Source of the DNA: CAZUXY01 sp964624235
Lineage (GTDB): Bacteria > Spirochaetota > UBA4802 > UBA5368
Assembly: GCA_964624235.1 (NCBI GenBank)
Contig: CAZUXY010000006.1
Coordinates: 1-64,000 of the forward strand
Length of the DNA: 64,000 bases
Reading direction: 5' to 3'
Shown here: in pieces, positions 26,489-35,883 of the stretch
Numbering within the stretch: position 1 is the stretch's first letter
How the letters are laid out: every line of letters begins with the position of its first letter
Notes under the pieces: model-generated
What the model saw: only the letters and a program-made list of their open reading frames with translations
The model's database searches: none
What the model was told of the DNA's origin: nothing
Made by a program: the position numbers and the translations under genes

Positions 26489-27267
26489 ACACCACCCTCA
26501 CCACGGCAATGGGCTCGCTCTCGGCACTGCTGTTCATGCAATCGGTCATTCTGCCCTATCCCCAGATCATGCGGGAATCAGGCAAAATAAAAAAGGAACT
26601 CGCCGTTTCCGACCGCGAGATGGTTGTCCTGCTCCACGGCATCATGCGCAGTCCCCGATCCATGGGGAAGATACAGAGGGAACTCGAACACCGGGGTTAC
26701 AATGTCATAAACTTCGGGTATCCCAGCACCTCCTATCCTATTGAGACCATTGCGGCAATGCTCGATGCGAAGCTCAAGGGTCTTCCCAGGCGCAACAACC
26801 GGACCGTTCATTTCGTCACCCACAGCATGGGATCCATAGTGGTGCGCTATTACTTCGCCCATTACCGTCCGCTGGGCAAAGGGAGGGTGGTGATGATAGC
26901 CCCCCCGAACCGGGGCTCCTTTCTCGCCACCTATATGCATCAATGGCCGCCTTACCGATGGTTTTTCGGGGCGGCCGGGCAGCAACTCACCCGCATGCCC
27001 GACGCTCTCCCCAGCACGCTGCCGGCCCCGAAGGGGGATTTCGGCATTATCGCCGGCGGCCTGGGAAACAACCGGGGTTTCAATCCCTTCATTCCCGGGG
27101 ACAACGATATGACCGTCGCGGTGGAAGAAACCTATCTTCCCGGCATGAAGGATTTCGTGCTCATAAAGGCCCAGCATTCGATGCTGCTGTATAAAAAGCA
27201 GTCCATTGCGAACATCATCTCTTTTCTGGAACACGGACGGTTCATTCACGAAAAGAAGCAGGAATAG
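26485..27267 (+). CDS. Lipase-like alpha/beta hydrolase
   Basis: 260 residues, co-translated with the PlsB-like gene through a 4-bp overlap. VVLLHGIMRSPRSM forms the oxyanion region, HFVTHSMGSIVVRYY the nucleophile elbow with Ser, and the late Asp and His are likely in GDNDMTVAVEE and KAQHSMLLY. It resembles PGAP1-like and triacylglycerol-lipase-like proteins. The N-terminus has a hydrophobic segment that may be a signal or membrane anchor. Pairing with an acyltransferase suggests acyl-lipid remodelling. Confidence 0.78.
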   Translation: MNTTLTTAMGSLSALLFMQSVILPYPQIMRESGKIKKELAVSDREMVVLLHGIMRSPRSMGKIQRELEHRGYNVINFGYPSTSYPIETIAAMLDAKLKGLPRRNNRTVHFVTHSMGSIVVRYYFAHYRPLGKGRVVMIAPPNRGSFLATYMHQWPPYRWFFGAAGQQLTRMPDALPSTLPAPKGDFGIIAGGLGNNRGFNPFIPGDNDMTVAVEETYLPGMKDFVLIKAQHSMLLYKKQSIANIISFLEHGRFIHEKKQE

Positions 27268-27289
27268 ATCCCCACGTTCCGTGGTTCAC

Positions 27290-27922
27290 TTATCGCAGCG
27301 TAATACATTCCACCTCGTCACGGTCGAAGACGAGCGCGTATCCCTCGATAAGGGCGCCGCAGGTAATTACATATCTGAACTCCGCATCCAGCCGCAGCCG
27401 GTCCCCCGGCCGCATAACCCCTCCGCTGATGCACGATTCCCGAAAAGAATAGTATTCAGGGCTGTGGCTGTGGCCGCGGAAGATCACGCGGTAATCGGTG
27501 CCCGAAAACATCAGCCTGCGGTCCTCGTCTTCGACGACCCGCATAAGCGCGGAGTTTCCCATCCAGGAGTAAAACGGAAGCGAATGGGTGAAGGCAACGG
27601 TACCCCATTCCAGCAGGGGCGGCAGGGACCTCAGGTATTCGATGGAGGGAGGACTCACCACGGAACTCCGGCCGCCGTTGTGATTCACCACGATAATATG
27701 GTCATTGTTCCCTTTCACACCCGTGACGCGGTGGTCGCGCATAAGGGCAACACACTGATCGGCGGTTGAGGGATTGCCTGAATCACAGATATCACCGAGG
27801 TGAAAGAGGCGTTCGCATCCTTTCGACCTGAGGAGTTCAATCCCGCGATGCAGGGATTCGCAATCGCCGTGACTGTCCGCCATGATACCGGAGGGGTTGT
27901 GTAATTCCATGGGTCCCGTCAT
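27290..27922 (-). CDS. Calcineurin-like metallophosphoesterase (YfcE/MJ0936 type)
   Basis: 210 residues with the complete metal-binding set: IMADSHGDCES (D-x-H), LFHLGDICDSG (GD), VKGNNDHI (GNxD), FTHSLPF (H) and FRGHSHSPEYY (GHSH). Small phosphodiesterases of this type act on phosphodiesters or phosphoproteins. The substrate is unknown. The start is either 27922 or an in-frame ATG at 27910, which lacks the first four residues. It lies on the opposite strand to the lipase-like gene, with 22 bp between their stops. Confidence 0.85.
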   Translation of the reverse strand: MTGPMELHNPSGIMADSHGDCESLHRGIELLRSKGCERLFHLGDICDSGNPSTADQCVALMRDHRVTGVKGNNDHIIVVNHNGGRSSVVSPPSIEYLRSLPPLLEWGTVAFTHSLPFYSWMGNSALMRVVEDEDRRLMFSGTDYRVIFRGHSHSPEYYSFRESCISGGVMRPGDRLRLDAEFRYVITCGALIEGYALVFDRDEVECITLR

Positions 27923-28052
27923 TCCTTAACCGCTGATGCGATACACTGAAGGCGCCGGCCGCCGGCGTACAGGGGACGCGAAACAACGCCGAAAAACGTG
28001 TCCCCCATGATCCCGCGGCCGGCCTCGGCGCCTGAACGGCGCCTTTTTATCG

Positions 28053-29951
28053 CTAATTACTCTTTACTCCCTCGTCATCCATGCTTTTCTTGATCTCTTC
28101 AAGGATCACCGGATCGTCGATGGTGGACGGTACCTTGTAATCTTCACCGTCGGCGATTTTACGCATGGTCCCCCTGAGTATCTTCCCCGAACGTGTCTTG
28201 GGCAGGCGCTTTACGACTATCGCCTGCTTGAAGGCCGCAACGGCGCCGATACGTTCACGCACCATCTGCACAAGTTCGGCCACGATCTGTTTCTGGTCCT
28301 TCGTAACCCCCGATTTCAGCACCACGAAACCCAGGGGAAGCTGCCCCTTGAAAGAGTCGGCCATGCCGATAACGGCGCATTCGGCGACGTCGGGATGCAT
28401 CGCGATCACCTCTTCCATCGCGCCGGTGGAGAGGCGATGGCCGGCGACATTAATCACGTCGTCGACGCGACCCATAATGAATATATAACCGTCCTTGTCA
28501 TAATAGCCGCCGTCGCCGGTGAAGTAATAACCGGGAAACATCTCGAGATACGATTCCTTGAATTTTTCATCGTTTTTCCACAGTGTGGGAAGAGTGCCGG
28601 GCGGCAGCGGGAGTTTGATCGCCACTATTCCCTCGGTTTCCCGTCCCAGGACCTTTCCGTCGCTGTCCAGTATCTCCACCTGATAGCCCGGCGCCGGCTT
28701 GGTGGGCGAGCCCGGCTTGATGTCGAGGGGTTCTAGACCCATACAGTTGGCGGCTATTGCCCATCCCGTTTCCGTCTGCCACCAGTGGTCGATGACGGGT
28801 TTTTTCAGCATTTCAGACGCCCAGTGGTAGGTATCCGGATCAAGCCGCTCACCGGCCAGGAACAGGTATTTGAACCCCGAGAGGTCGTATTTTTTCAGAT
28901 ATTCACCCTTCGGGTCCTCCTTCTTGATGGCCCTGAAGGCTGTCGGCGCGGTAAAGAGCGCTTTCACCTTATGCTCTGAGATGATTCTCCAGAACACACC
29001 CGGGTCAGGTGTGCCGACCGGCTTCCCCTCGAACATGATCGTGGTACAGCCGTAAAGAAGGGGTGCATATATGATATAGGAATGCCCGACCACCCAGCCT
29101 ACGTCGGAAGCCGCCCAGTACACATCGCCCGGTTCCACACCGTAAATATGCTTCATGGTCCACTTCAGGGCGACGGCATGGCCGCCGTTGTCCCGAACCA
29201 CACCCTTGGGTATCCCGGTCGTGCCCGAGGTATAGAGAATATAAAGCGGGTCTGTCGCCTGAACCGGCACGCAGTCAGACGGTTTCGCGTTCTTCATCAG
29301 TTCGCTCCAGTCGAAATCCCGTCCCTTGATGAGAGGCGCCTGCGCCTGAGGACGCTGGAAAATAACGCATTTCTGCGGTTTATGCGCCGCGATCTCAATG
29401 GCCTTGTCGAGCAGGGGTTTGTATTCAATCACCTTTTTACCTTCAACGCCGTTTGACGCAGAGATCATGATGACCGGCTTCGCGTCGTCGATCCTTATGG
29501 CCAGTTCATTGGGAGCGAAACCGCCGAATACCACCGAGTGCACGGCGCCTATACGCGCGCAGGCAAGCATGGCTATTGCCGCTTCGGGAATCATGGGCAT
29601 GTATATGATCACCGTATCCCCTTTTTTCACTCCCAGGGAAGTGAGTACTCCGCCGAACTTCGAGACCTCGTCGAGGAGTTGCCGGTAGGTATATTTCTTC
29701 ACCGTACCGGTTACAGGACTGTCATAGACCAGGGCAAGCTGATCCGCCCTGCCGTTCTGAACATGGTAATCCACTGCGTTGAAACAGGTATTCATTTCAC
29801 CGCCGATAAACCAGCGGTAAAAAGGAGCATTTGAATCGTCCAGGACACTGGTATATGGTTTATACCACTGCACCTCCTGGGCGGCCTTCCCCCAGAATTG
29901 CGCCGGATTTTTGACTGACTCCTCGTATGCCTTCTGATAACTGCCTGCCAT
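28053..29951 (-). CDS. prpE: Propionyl-/acetyl-CoA synthetase (PrpE-type acyl-CoA synthetase)
   Basis: An AMP-forming ligase converting short-chain acids, probably propionate, to acyl-CoA. The start is the second of two adjacent ATGs (29949-29951), 5 nt after AGGAGGT, giving 632 residues. Visible motifs are LYILYTSGTTGIPKGVVRD (P-loop), DHWWQTETGWAI (A5-type motif), YYFTGDGGYYDKDGYIFIMGRVDDVIN and the acceptor Lys region PKTRSGKILRGTMRKIA. PFYRWFIGGEMNTCFNAVD and WYKPYTSVLDDSN are features of the ACSS3/PrpE branch more than of Acs. It has its own promoter and sits near acyl-CoA degradation genes. Confidence 0.85.
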   Translation of the reverse strand: MAGSYQKAYEESVKNPAQFWGKAAQEVQWYKPYTSVLDDSNAPFYRWFIGGEMNTCFNAVDYHVQNGRADQLALVYDSPVTGTVKKYTYRQLLDEVSKFGGVLTSLGVKKGDTVIIYMPMIPEAAIAMLACARIGAVHSVVFGGFAPNELAIRIDDAKPVIMISASNGVEGKKVIEYKPLLDKAIEIAAHKPQKCVIFQRPQAQAPLIKGRDFDWSELMKNAKPSDCVPVQATDPLYILYTSGTTGIPKGVVRDNGGHAVALKWTMKHIYGVEPGDVYWAASDVGWVVGHSYIIYAPLLYGCTTIMFEGKPVGTPDPGVFWRIISEHKVKALFTAPTAFRAIKKEDPKGEYLKKYDLSGFKYLFLAGERLDPDTYHWASEMLKKPVIDHWWQTETGWAIAANCMGLEPLDIKPGSPTKPAPGYQVEILDSDGKVLGRETEGIVAIKLPLPPGTLPTLWKNDEKFKESYLEMFPGYYFTGDGGYYDKDGYIFIMGRVDDVINVAGHRLSTGAMEEVIAMHPDVAECAVIGMADSFKGQLPLGFVVLKSGVTKDQKQIVAELVQMVRERIGAVAAFKQAIVVKRLPKTRSGKILRGTMRKIADGEDYKVPSTIDDPVILEEIKKSMDDEGVKSN

Positions 29952-30088
29952 CATCGACCTCCTGAAATATGTGTAAATCTGCGTTGGATTTTGCAACTCC
30001 CGCGTGCAAGTCCCGTCACCGGTCAGGTATATCCCGTATGCGGTAGCTGGAAACTTGTTAATACTATATTATCATGAAAATGTAGTAA

Positions 30089-30117
30089 TATAATTTTACA
30101 GCATGATAAATTGTCAA
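30089..30117 (-). promoter_or_regulatory. Probable prpE promoter
   Basis: On the minus strand TTGACA (30112-30117) followed after 17-19 bp by ATTATATT (around 30087-30094). It lies in the very AT-rich centre of the divergent prpE-ABC intergenic region. Confidence 0.55.
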
Positions 30118-30123
30118 TATATT
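30095..30123 (+). promoter_or_regulatory. Probable ABC transporter promoter
   Basis: TTTACA (30095-30100), a 17-bp spacer, TATATT (30118-30123). It overlaps the prpE promoter on the other strand, so the two may compete. The ABC gene starts about 150 bp downstream. Confidence 0.5.
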
Positions 30124-30273
30124 TGTGCGATGACATGAACAATATCACGGTTATATAAACGGACGCGGCAAAAGAGCGCTTGACGCCGAACCTCCACGTC
30201 GAATATATCTATTCCGACTCTCAACAACGCGTTCATAAAAAACCGGTGCAGCGGAAAAATCCCTTAAACGCCA

Positions 30274-31170
30274 ATGATACGCATACATAACCTCGTTAAA
30301 AATTTTGACGGTGTTGCGGCCCTCAGGGGAGTGACTCTGGAAATAAAAAAAGGGGAACTCTTCGCCTATCTCGGCCCCAACGGTTCTGGCAAAACCACCA
30401 CCATCAGGATACTGACCGGTATCTCCAGACCCGATTCGGGCGAAGCCCTGGTCGGGGGATTTCACATGGAAAGGGAACCACTGGAGGCAAAGCGTCGAAT
30501 GGGACTGGTCCCTCAAACGATTAATCTCGACCAGGAACTTACCGTAAGGGAAAACCTGGATATACACGGCAGGCTGTTCGGAATGAAGGGGACCGAACGC
30601 GTGCGCCGCATAAAAGAGATGTTGGGGTATATCGACCTCGACGACCGCGGGGAAAGCCTGGTTCGGCAATTGTCGGGGGGGATGAAGCGCCGTGTGATGA
30701 TCGCCCGCGCCCTCATGCATTCCCCCGGTGTGCTCTTTCTTGATGAACCGACGGTGGGACTTGATCCCGTGGTCCGTCGCCGTATCTGGTCGCTGATCAA
30801 GAAAATCCAGAGCGACGGTACAACCGTGTTTCTCACCACCCACTATATCGAAGAGGCCGAATTCCTTGCCGACCGGGTCGCTTTTCTCGACCGCGGCCGG
30901 ATAGTCAATGTCGATGTTCCCCGTAACCTTATCAGAGGTGTCGGCGGTTGGGCCGTAGACCTTATTAAAGAAGGGGAGCTGCACACCAGCTATTTCAGGT
31001 CCCGTGAGGACGCACGCCGCTTTCTAAAAAACCGCACCTCATCTTACACGATACGAAGGGCGAATCTTGAAGACGCCTTTGTTTCCGCCACCGGCAGCAA
31101 GATCGGCGGCAACGGTATTCCTGCCGAATCATTAACTGAACTTAATTCCGAAAGTGAGCAGCCGTCATGA
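30274..31170 (+). CDS. ABC transporter ATP-binding protein
   Basis: 298 residues. Walker A is GPNGSGKTTTIRIL, the signature LSGGMKRRVMIAR, Walker B VLFLDEPTVGLDP and the switch His in FLTTHYIEEAE, all intact. It belongs to the DrrA/CcmA/NatA-like group of drug and lipid exporters. The C-terminal ~70 residues form the usual extra domain. The ATG of the permease overlaps its stop by 4 bp, so the two genes make one exporter. Confidence 0.92.
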   Translation: MIRIHNLVKNFDGVAALRGVTLEIKKGELFAYLGPNGSGKTTTIRILTGISRPDSGEALVGGFHMEREPLEAKRRMGLVPQTINLDQELTVRENLDIHGRLFGMKGTERVRRIKEMLGYIDLDDRGESLVRQLSGGMKRRVMIARALMHSPGVLFLDEPTVGLDPVVRRRIWSLIKKIQSDGTTVFLTTHYIEEAEFLADRVAFLDRGRIVNVDVPRNLIRGVGGWAVDLIKEGELHTSYFRSREDARRFLKNRTSSYTIRRANLEDAFVSATGSKIGGNGIPAESLTELNSESEQPS

Positions 31171-31901
31171 GGGGATGGTTCGCCGTGTTCATAAGGGAAA
31201 TGCTGATCCTCAGGAGAAAACTGAAACGCCAGCTCGCGTCCATGTCGGTATCTCCCGTGCTCTATCTGATCGCCTTCGGGTTCGGCATAGGAGGAGGGGT
31301 GTCGGTAGGAGGAAGGCCGTATCTGGATTTCCTGCTGCCGGGCCTTGCGGCAATGAGCGGCATGATACACGCCTTCTCCATAGGTTCGGAAATCAATATC
31401 GCCCGCTTTTACTGGAGGATCTTCGAGGAAATCCAGGCATCACCGGTGAGCGAGGCCGCCTACGTAACCGGTGAGGTGCTTGCGGGCATCACCAGGGCGC
31501 TGATCGCAACCGCCATAATCATAGTGATAGGCCTGGTGTCCGGAACCTGTCTCAATTACGGTCCGCTTTTCTGGATGATGGTGCTGCTGAATGCCTTTCT
31601 GTTCTCCTCCCTGGCGGTGGGTCTTGCCATGATGGTGCGTTCCCACGCGGATCAGGCGCTGCTGACCAGTTTCATCATAACGCCGATGGCCTTCCTCGGG
31701 GGTACGTTTTTCCCCACGGAGCAGATGCCGGTGTGGATCCAGGGGGCCCTTTCGCTGCTCCCGCTGACCCATGCCTCGCTGGCTATACGCGCCGCCGCGC
31801 TGGATAGCCCCTTCCCGTTGTACTCCTGTGCACTGCTGATGCTGCTGGGGGGTATTGTATTTGCGGGTGCGGTACGTGCGGTCAGAAAAGCCCGTGATTG
31901 A
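31167..31901 (+). CDS. ABC-2 type transporter permease
   Basis: 244 residues with six predicted membrane segments, and the ABC-2 family pattern ITPMAFLGGTFFPTEQMPVWIQ before the last two helices. It forms the membrane part of the exporter with the ATPase encoded upstream. The substrate is unknown. Drugs, lipids or polysaccharides are typical for the family. Confidence 0.88.
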   Translation: MRGWFAVFIREMLILRRKLKRQLASMSVSPVLYLIAFGFGIGGGVSVGGRPYLDFLLPGLAAMSGMIHAFSIGSEINIARFYWRIFEEIQASPVSEAAYVTGEVLAGITRALIATAIIIVIGLVSGTCLNYGPLFWMMVLLNAFLFSSLAVGLAMMVRSHADQALLTSFIITPMAFLGGTFFPTEQMPVWIQGALSLLPLTHASLAIRAAALDSPFPLYSCALLMLLGGIVFAGAVRAVRKARD

Positions 31902-31907
31902 TCGAAT

Positions 31908-31939
31908 AAAATCCAGGGGCGTTGAACCGCACGCCCCTG
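31908..31939 (-). terminator. Intrinsic terminator between convergent genes
   Basis: Arms CAGGGGCGT (31914-31922) and ACGCCCCTG (31931-31939). On the minus strand the hairpin is followed by GATTTTATT, so it ends the FabK-like gene at 31965. It may also slow plus-strand transcription. Confidence 0.75.
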
Positions 31940-31964
31940 AATCCACAGGAGTAAAGCTTCAGGA

Positions 31965-32948
31965 TCAGAATTTTTTTGAAACCCTGGCAAGTTGCTCCTG
32001 TGCCTCTTTCACCATGCCGTCCAGCAGAGCTTTACAGGTAAGGACGTCATGGATCAGTCCGATAGACTGCCCAACCATCATGGGGGCAACTTCGACATCT
32101 CCCTCTTCCCATGCCCGCTTCATGCGCTCACCGGCGATCAGGGGATATAGGTCCTCGAAACGCCCGCCCTTCTCTTCTATCTCGCAGATTTCCTTGACCA
32201 CCTGGTTCTTCAGCGCCCTGCCCTGCAGGTGTAAAGATTTGCATATGAGGGTGGTATCGTTTTCCTGACGTTTTACTATTTCGTTCTTTATGTTGTCGTG
32301 GACCACGCACTCCTTGGTCGCCATAAACCTGCTGGCCATCATGACCCCTTCGGCGCCCAGTATGAGGGCGGCCGCCAGGGATTTACCGTTGGCGATACCG
32401 CCGACCGTAACCACCGGAATCTTCACCGCTTCGACTATCCTGGGCGTGAGCACCATGGTGGTCACATCGTCATTGAGAGGATGCCCTCCTTCCTCGATAC
32501 CGGCGGCATAGATGCCGTCATACCCGGCTTTCTCGGCGTGCACCGCGTGTCGTACCGATCCCACCTTGTGAAAGAGTTTCACGCCGGCCTTTTTAGCCAT
32601 TTCGACCGCCTGGGGTCCCGCCGCCTTGTCGATAGGCGCGCCTGATACCTCTATGCCCGCGATTTTTTCCTCGGCGCACACCCTCAGGTACATCTGGTGG
32701 TGTTCCGCGGTGATGCGCACCGACGGGAGGATGGTAAGCCCTATCATGAATGGTTTGTCGGTGAGTTTACGGGTCTGACGAATGGCGTTGCGGAAATCGT
32801 CCTCTGTTTCGTAATTCCCGGCGGTAAGGTTCCCCATGCCCCCCGCATTGGAGATAGCGGCACAGAGCTCGGGCTTGCATATCCATTGCATCGCCCCGCA
32901 GATTATGGGGTACTTCACGCCGAACATCTGGGTAATCGCTGTTTTCAT
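31965..32948 (-). CDS. Nitronate monooxygenase / FabK-like FMN enzyme
   Basis: 327 residues of a TIM-barrel flavoprotein of the 2-nitropropane dioxygenase and FabK group. Family features are GVKYPIICGAMQWI at the N-terminus, AGIEEGGHPLNDDVTTMVLTP (the His-containing FMN loop, GHP in place of GGH-x-G) and VTVGGIANGKSLAAALILGAEGVMMASRF (phosphate-binding loop). Proteins of this type next to beta-oxidation genes are often annotated as nitronate monooxygenase without proof. An enoyl reductase role is possible. A GAGGAG ribosome site precedes the ATG. A paralogue starts at 63505. Confidence 0.8.
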   Translation of the reverse strand: MKTAITQMFGVKYPIICGAMQWICKPELCAAISNAGGMGNLTAGNYETEDDFRNAIRQTRKLTDKPFMIGLTILPSVRITAEHHQMYLRVCAEEKIAGIEVSGAPIDKAAGPQAVEMAKKAGVKLFHKVGSVRHAVHAEKAGYDGIYAAGIEEGGHPLNDDVTTMVLTPRIVEAVKIPVVTVGGIANGKSLAAALILGAEGVMMASRFMATKECVVHDNIKNEIVKRQENDTTLICKSLHLQGRALKNQVVKEICEIEEKGGRFEDLYPLIAGERMKRAWEEGDVEVAPMMVGQSIGLIHDVLTCKALLDGMVKEAQEQLARVSKKF

Positions 32949-33178
32949 GAAATTTCTCCTCGTTAAAGTTTTCGTTTACATTACATTGCTCTTGCCCGGT
33001 AAAATGAAACGCAATGGTCAGTTTTTATGCCATAGAGGCACGGAGCTTCAATAACACCGGGAAAAGTTTCCCCTGCCGCATTACCAGACAATCCTCGGTG
33101 ACTCTGTGCCGCCGTGGCGGCTCGCCTACAGGAGTTCTTACACACATTGTTTTTCGATGTCACCCCGCGTCTTTTCCC

Positions 33179-34342
33179 TTAGAGCAGTATTTCGCAATCC
33201 TCCAGCGGATATGACACACACGAATGTATATAACCGAACTGCCGGTCCGATTTCCTTACCGGCGTCCCCTGGGGCTGAAACACCTTTCCCGACACCAGTT
33301 TAAGCCGGCACATGCTGCATTCACCTGAACGGCAAAGGCTCGGTACGACGATACCGTTTTTCTCCAGGGTGGTCAGTACCGATTCCGCTGCCGCGGCTTT
33401 CAGCGTCCCGGTCTTTTTGCCCTTTACTTTCAATGAAAATACCGCGTTCTTCGCTACTCCTTTCGGCCATCCGGGATATTCCCATATATGCAGCGGAGCT
33501 CCGAACATCTCACGGCGTATTTTCCGCCGCGGTATGTCCAGTCCCTGCAGTTCAGGCAGGCAGAAGTCGTACATCCCCTGGGGACCGCAAATATAGAAGG
33601 TTTTATCGTCCCATTTTTTCAACACATCCTTGAGAAGGTCCGCGCCGATAAACCCGCACTTTCCCGCATACCCTTTTGACGGTTTCTCGATTACGGGTAT
33701 ATATGAAATGTTCGGTGCTTTGGATGAGAGCCTTTTCAGTTCATCATCAAAAATCACATCATCGGTGCTGCGGTTTCCGTAAAAAAGGTACACCCTGCGG
33801 TCCAGACCGCGTTCGGCGATTTCCCTGATCATGCTCATAAAGGGAGTGATTCCGCTGCCGCCGGCAATGAAAACCGACGTATTTTCATGAATGATCGGGT
33901 TATAATAAAAACAACCGGCCGGCCCCGAGGTCTCGATAATATCGCCGGTTTTAATCCCATCCAGCAGGTAATTGGAAACCAGTCCCTTTTCGACCCTGCG
34001 CACCGTGATATCGTAATAGGCGGTCTGGTTCGGAGGAGAAGCGATACTGTAGGGACGGCTGGTGGTTATATTGCCGACCTGGAGGAAAAAAGTAATGTAT
34101 TGACCGGCGATAAACGGCGGAAGGGACCGATCTATCGCGCAAAGCCTCAGGGTCCGGGCCGAAGGCGTTTCAGTAATGATATCGTTAATCCGCAGCTTCA
34201 TCCTGGACGGGTGCAGCATGTCGATGTATTTCGCCACCTCTCCTCTTTCCAGGCTGTAGTCGCGTCCGTATCGCCGTGCCACCTCCGTTTCACGCAGTAC
34301 TTCATCATAACGATCCAGCTGTTTTACGTGTTCTTCTTTCAT
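33179..34342 (-). CDS. Ferredoxin reductase-like oxidoreductase (FAD, NAD(P)H, 2Fe-2S)
   Basis: 387 residues. After a ~50-residue N-terminal extension comes an FAD domain with TTSRPYSIASPP, an NAD(P)H domain with VFIAGGSGITPFMSMIRE and FYICGPQGMYDFC, and a C-terminal plant-type [2Fe-2S] domain with PSLCRSGECSMCRL and a later Cys in YIHSCVSYP. It transfers electrons from NAD(P)H to a partner. It lies 11 bp after the FAD oxidoreductase gene at 34354, so electron delivery to that enzyme is the natural suggestion, though unproven. Confidence 0.87.
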   Translation of the reverse strand: MKEEHVKQLDRYDEVLRETEVARRYGRDYSLERGEVAKYIDMLHPSRMKLRINDIITETPSARTLRLCAIDRSLPPFIAGQYITFFLQVGNITTSRPYSIASPPNQTAYYDITVRRVEKGLVSNYLLDGIKTGDIIETSGPAGCFYYNPIIHENTSVFIAGGSGITPFMSMIREIAERGLDRRVYLFYGNRSTDDVIFDDELKRLSSKAPNISYIPVIEKPSKGYAGKCGFIGADLLKDVLKKWDDKTFYICGPQGMYDFCLPELQGLDIPRRKIRREMFGAPLHIWEYPGWPKGVAKNAVFSLKVKGKKTGTLKAAAAESVLTTLEKNGIVVPSLCRSGECSMCRLKLVSGKVFQPQGTPVRKSDRQFGYIHSCVSYPLEDCEILL

Positions 34343-34353
34343 GGCGCCCTCCT

Positions 34354-35850
34354 TCAGCCCTTCATTTCCCTGATCACCGCCCGGCCCGCCGCGACTCCGG
34401 ATTCAAGTGTGGGCTGGAAACCGGGATATCCCATCCATGCGCCCGCGCCGTAAAGCCCTTTGATATGGGAGACCGGCGGAACAAATATGTTCGAGTCTTT
34501 CGCGAAATGATCAAAACCGTAAATGGCGCCCCAGGGATGTCCCAGATACCGCAGGTGAGTAAGCGGCGTGGAAATCTCCATTTCCTCAATATGGCTGCGC
34601 AGTTTCGGGTACGCCCGTTCGGCCAGGGAGAGCATACGCTCTCCCATCATGAACTTTGTTTCGGCATACCGGGCGGGAGGCACCCTCAGCCATGCATCGC
34701 CGTATTTCAGTGTTACGAGGGTGATCTGACAGGTGCCCGGAGGCGAAAAGTCGGGCATAATAAGATCGTAACAGGTCATCATTATGAAGTCATCGTCGCT
34801 GATGTCCACCACCTTCATTTTTTCGTAAGCCCGGTCCACATCGGTTCTGTAGCCTATGAAGTGCGTCGATTCAGGGATATCCAGTTCTTCGGGAGTGGCG
34901 TCCATCCCCAGGTATAAACAGAATCCCGACTGGCTGATGGTGCTCTGTCTGAACTCGCCGATCACGCTTTCGGGCACATGCTCCCTGTCGATGAGTTCCA
35001 TATAAGTGGAAATCTTCGAAGCGTTCGATATGACAAAACCGGTGCTGATCTCGTCACCGTCTTCGGTTATCACTCCCCGGACGGCGCCGTCTTTGACGAT
35101 TATTTTCTTCGCACCGCAGTTGTACTGGATGGTGCTCCCCGCCGTTAGAACAGCGTCGGCGATGGCGTTGGACATGGCCTGTGATCCCCCCTTCAGGTGA
35201 TAGGGCTTGAACTCCATGTAGCCGAACAGGAGCGCCGCCATATCGTTGAACGCAAGGTACCGCGGCGGGAGCCCCATGTATCCCCAGTAGGGCGAGATGA
35301 CGAACTTGAGCATGGGGTCCTTGAAATATTCATCAAGCACCTCCTGGGTGTTCCGAAGGGCGTATTTGAAAAATCTGGGGTACTTTTCCCTGCTGGTATC
35401 AGGGTCGTTCATGTAAAAGGCGCTGATAACCTCCATGAAATACGCCTTTACAAAGTCGAAGAAATTTTTAATTGCCTCTTTCTCTTTCGGGAAGTGCTGC
35501 TGCAGGGTTGCTATGGTCTCATTCCACTCCGGACGCAGTGTGATATCGATGCGGTCGGCTACCGTTATGCGGTAAAGGTCGGTCATGGGCACGAACTCCA
35601 GCTTGTCCATCACGCCCAGCCGGTCCAGCAGCGCCCTCAGGGGCCCGGGGTATTCAGGGCTGCCGAGTCCGCTCAGCTGGTGCAGAGCAACCTCGAACTC
35701 AAACCGTCCCCGGCAGAAGCTGGTGGCGCATCCTCCGGGGATATTGTGGCGTTCCAGCACCAGCACTTTTATCCCCTTGCGGGCCAGATGCGCGGCAGCG
35801 GTAAGGCCGCCGTTACCCGCTCCTATGACTACCACATCATAATCCGCCAT
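34354..35850 (-). CDS. Phytoene-desaturase/retinol-saturase-like FAD oxidoreductase
   Basis: 498 residues with the Rossmann motif VVVIGAGNGGLTAAAHLARKG and LERHNIPGGCATSF at the N-terminus and a C-terminal GAWMGYPGFQPTLESGVAAGRA block, typical of carotenoid isomerase, desaturase and all-trans-retinol 13,14-reductase relatives. Such enzymes reduce, desaturate or isomerise isoprenoid double bonds. No phytoene synthase is in the window, so action on an isoprenoid or steroid-like substrate taken up from outside is plausible. A perfect 19-bp palindrome lies just upstream. Confidence 0.8.
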   Translation of the reverse strand: MADYDVVVIGAGNGGLTAAAHLARKGIKVLVLERHNIPGGCATSFCRGRFEFEVALHQLSGLGSPEYPGPLRALLDRLGVMDKLEFVPMTDLYRITVADRIDITLRPEWNETIATLQQHFPKEKEAIKNFFDFVKAYFMEVISAFYMNDPDTSREKYPRFFKYALRNTQEVLDEYFKDPMLKFVISPYWGYMGLPPRYLAFNDMAALLFGYMEFKPYHLKGGSQAMSNAIADAVLTAGSTIQYNCGAKKIIVKDGAVRGVITEDGDEISTGFVISNASKISTYMELIDREHVPESVIGEFRQSTISQSGFCLYLGMDATPEELDIPESTHFIGYRTDVDRAYEKMKVVDISDDDFIMMTCYDLIMPDFSPPGTCQITLVTLKYGDAWLRVPPARYAETKFMMGERMLSLAERAYPKLRSHIEEMEISTPLTHLRYLGHPWGAIYGFDHFAKDSNIFVPPVSHIKGLYGAGAWMGYPGFQPTLESGVAAGRAVIREMKG

Positions 35851-35883
35851 AGCGTGCCTCCTTACAGGTGAATAACTCCAAAG

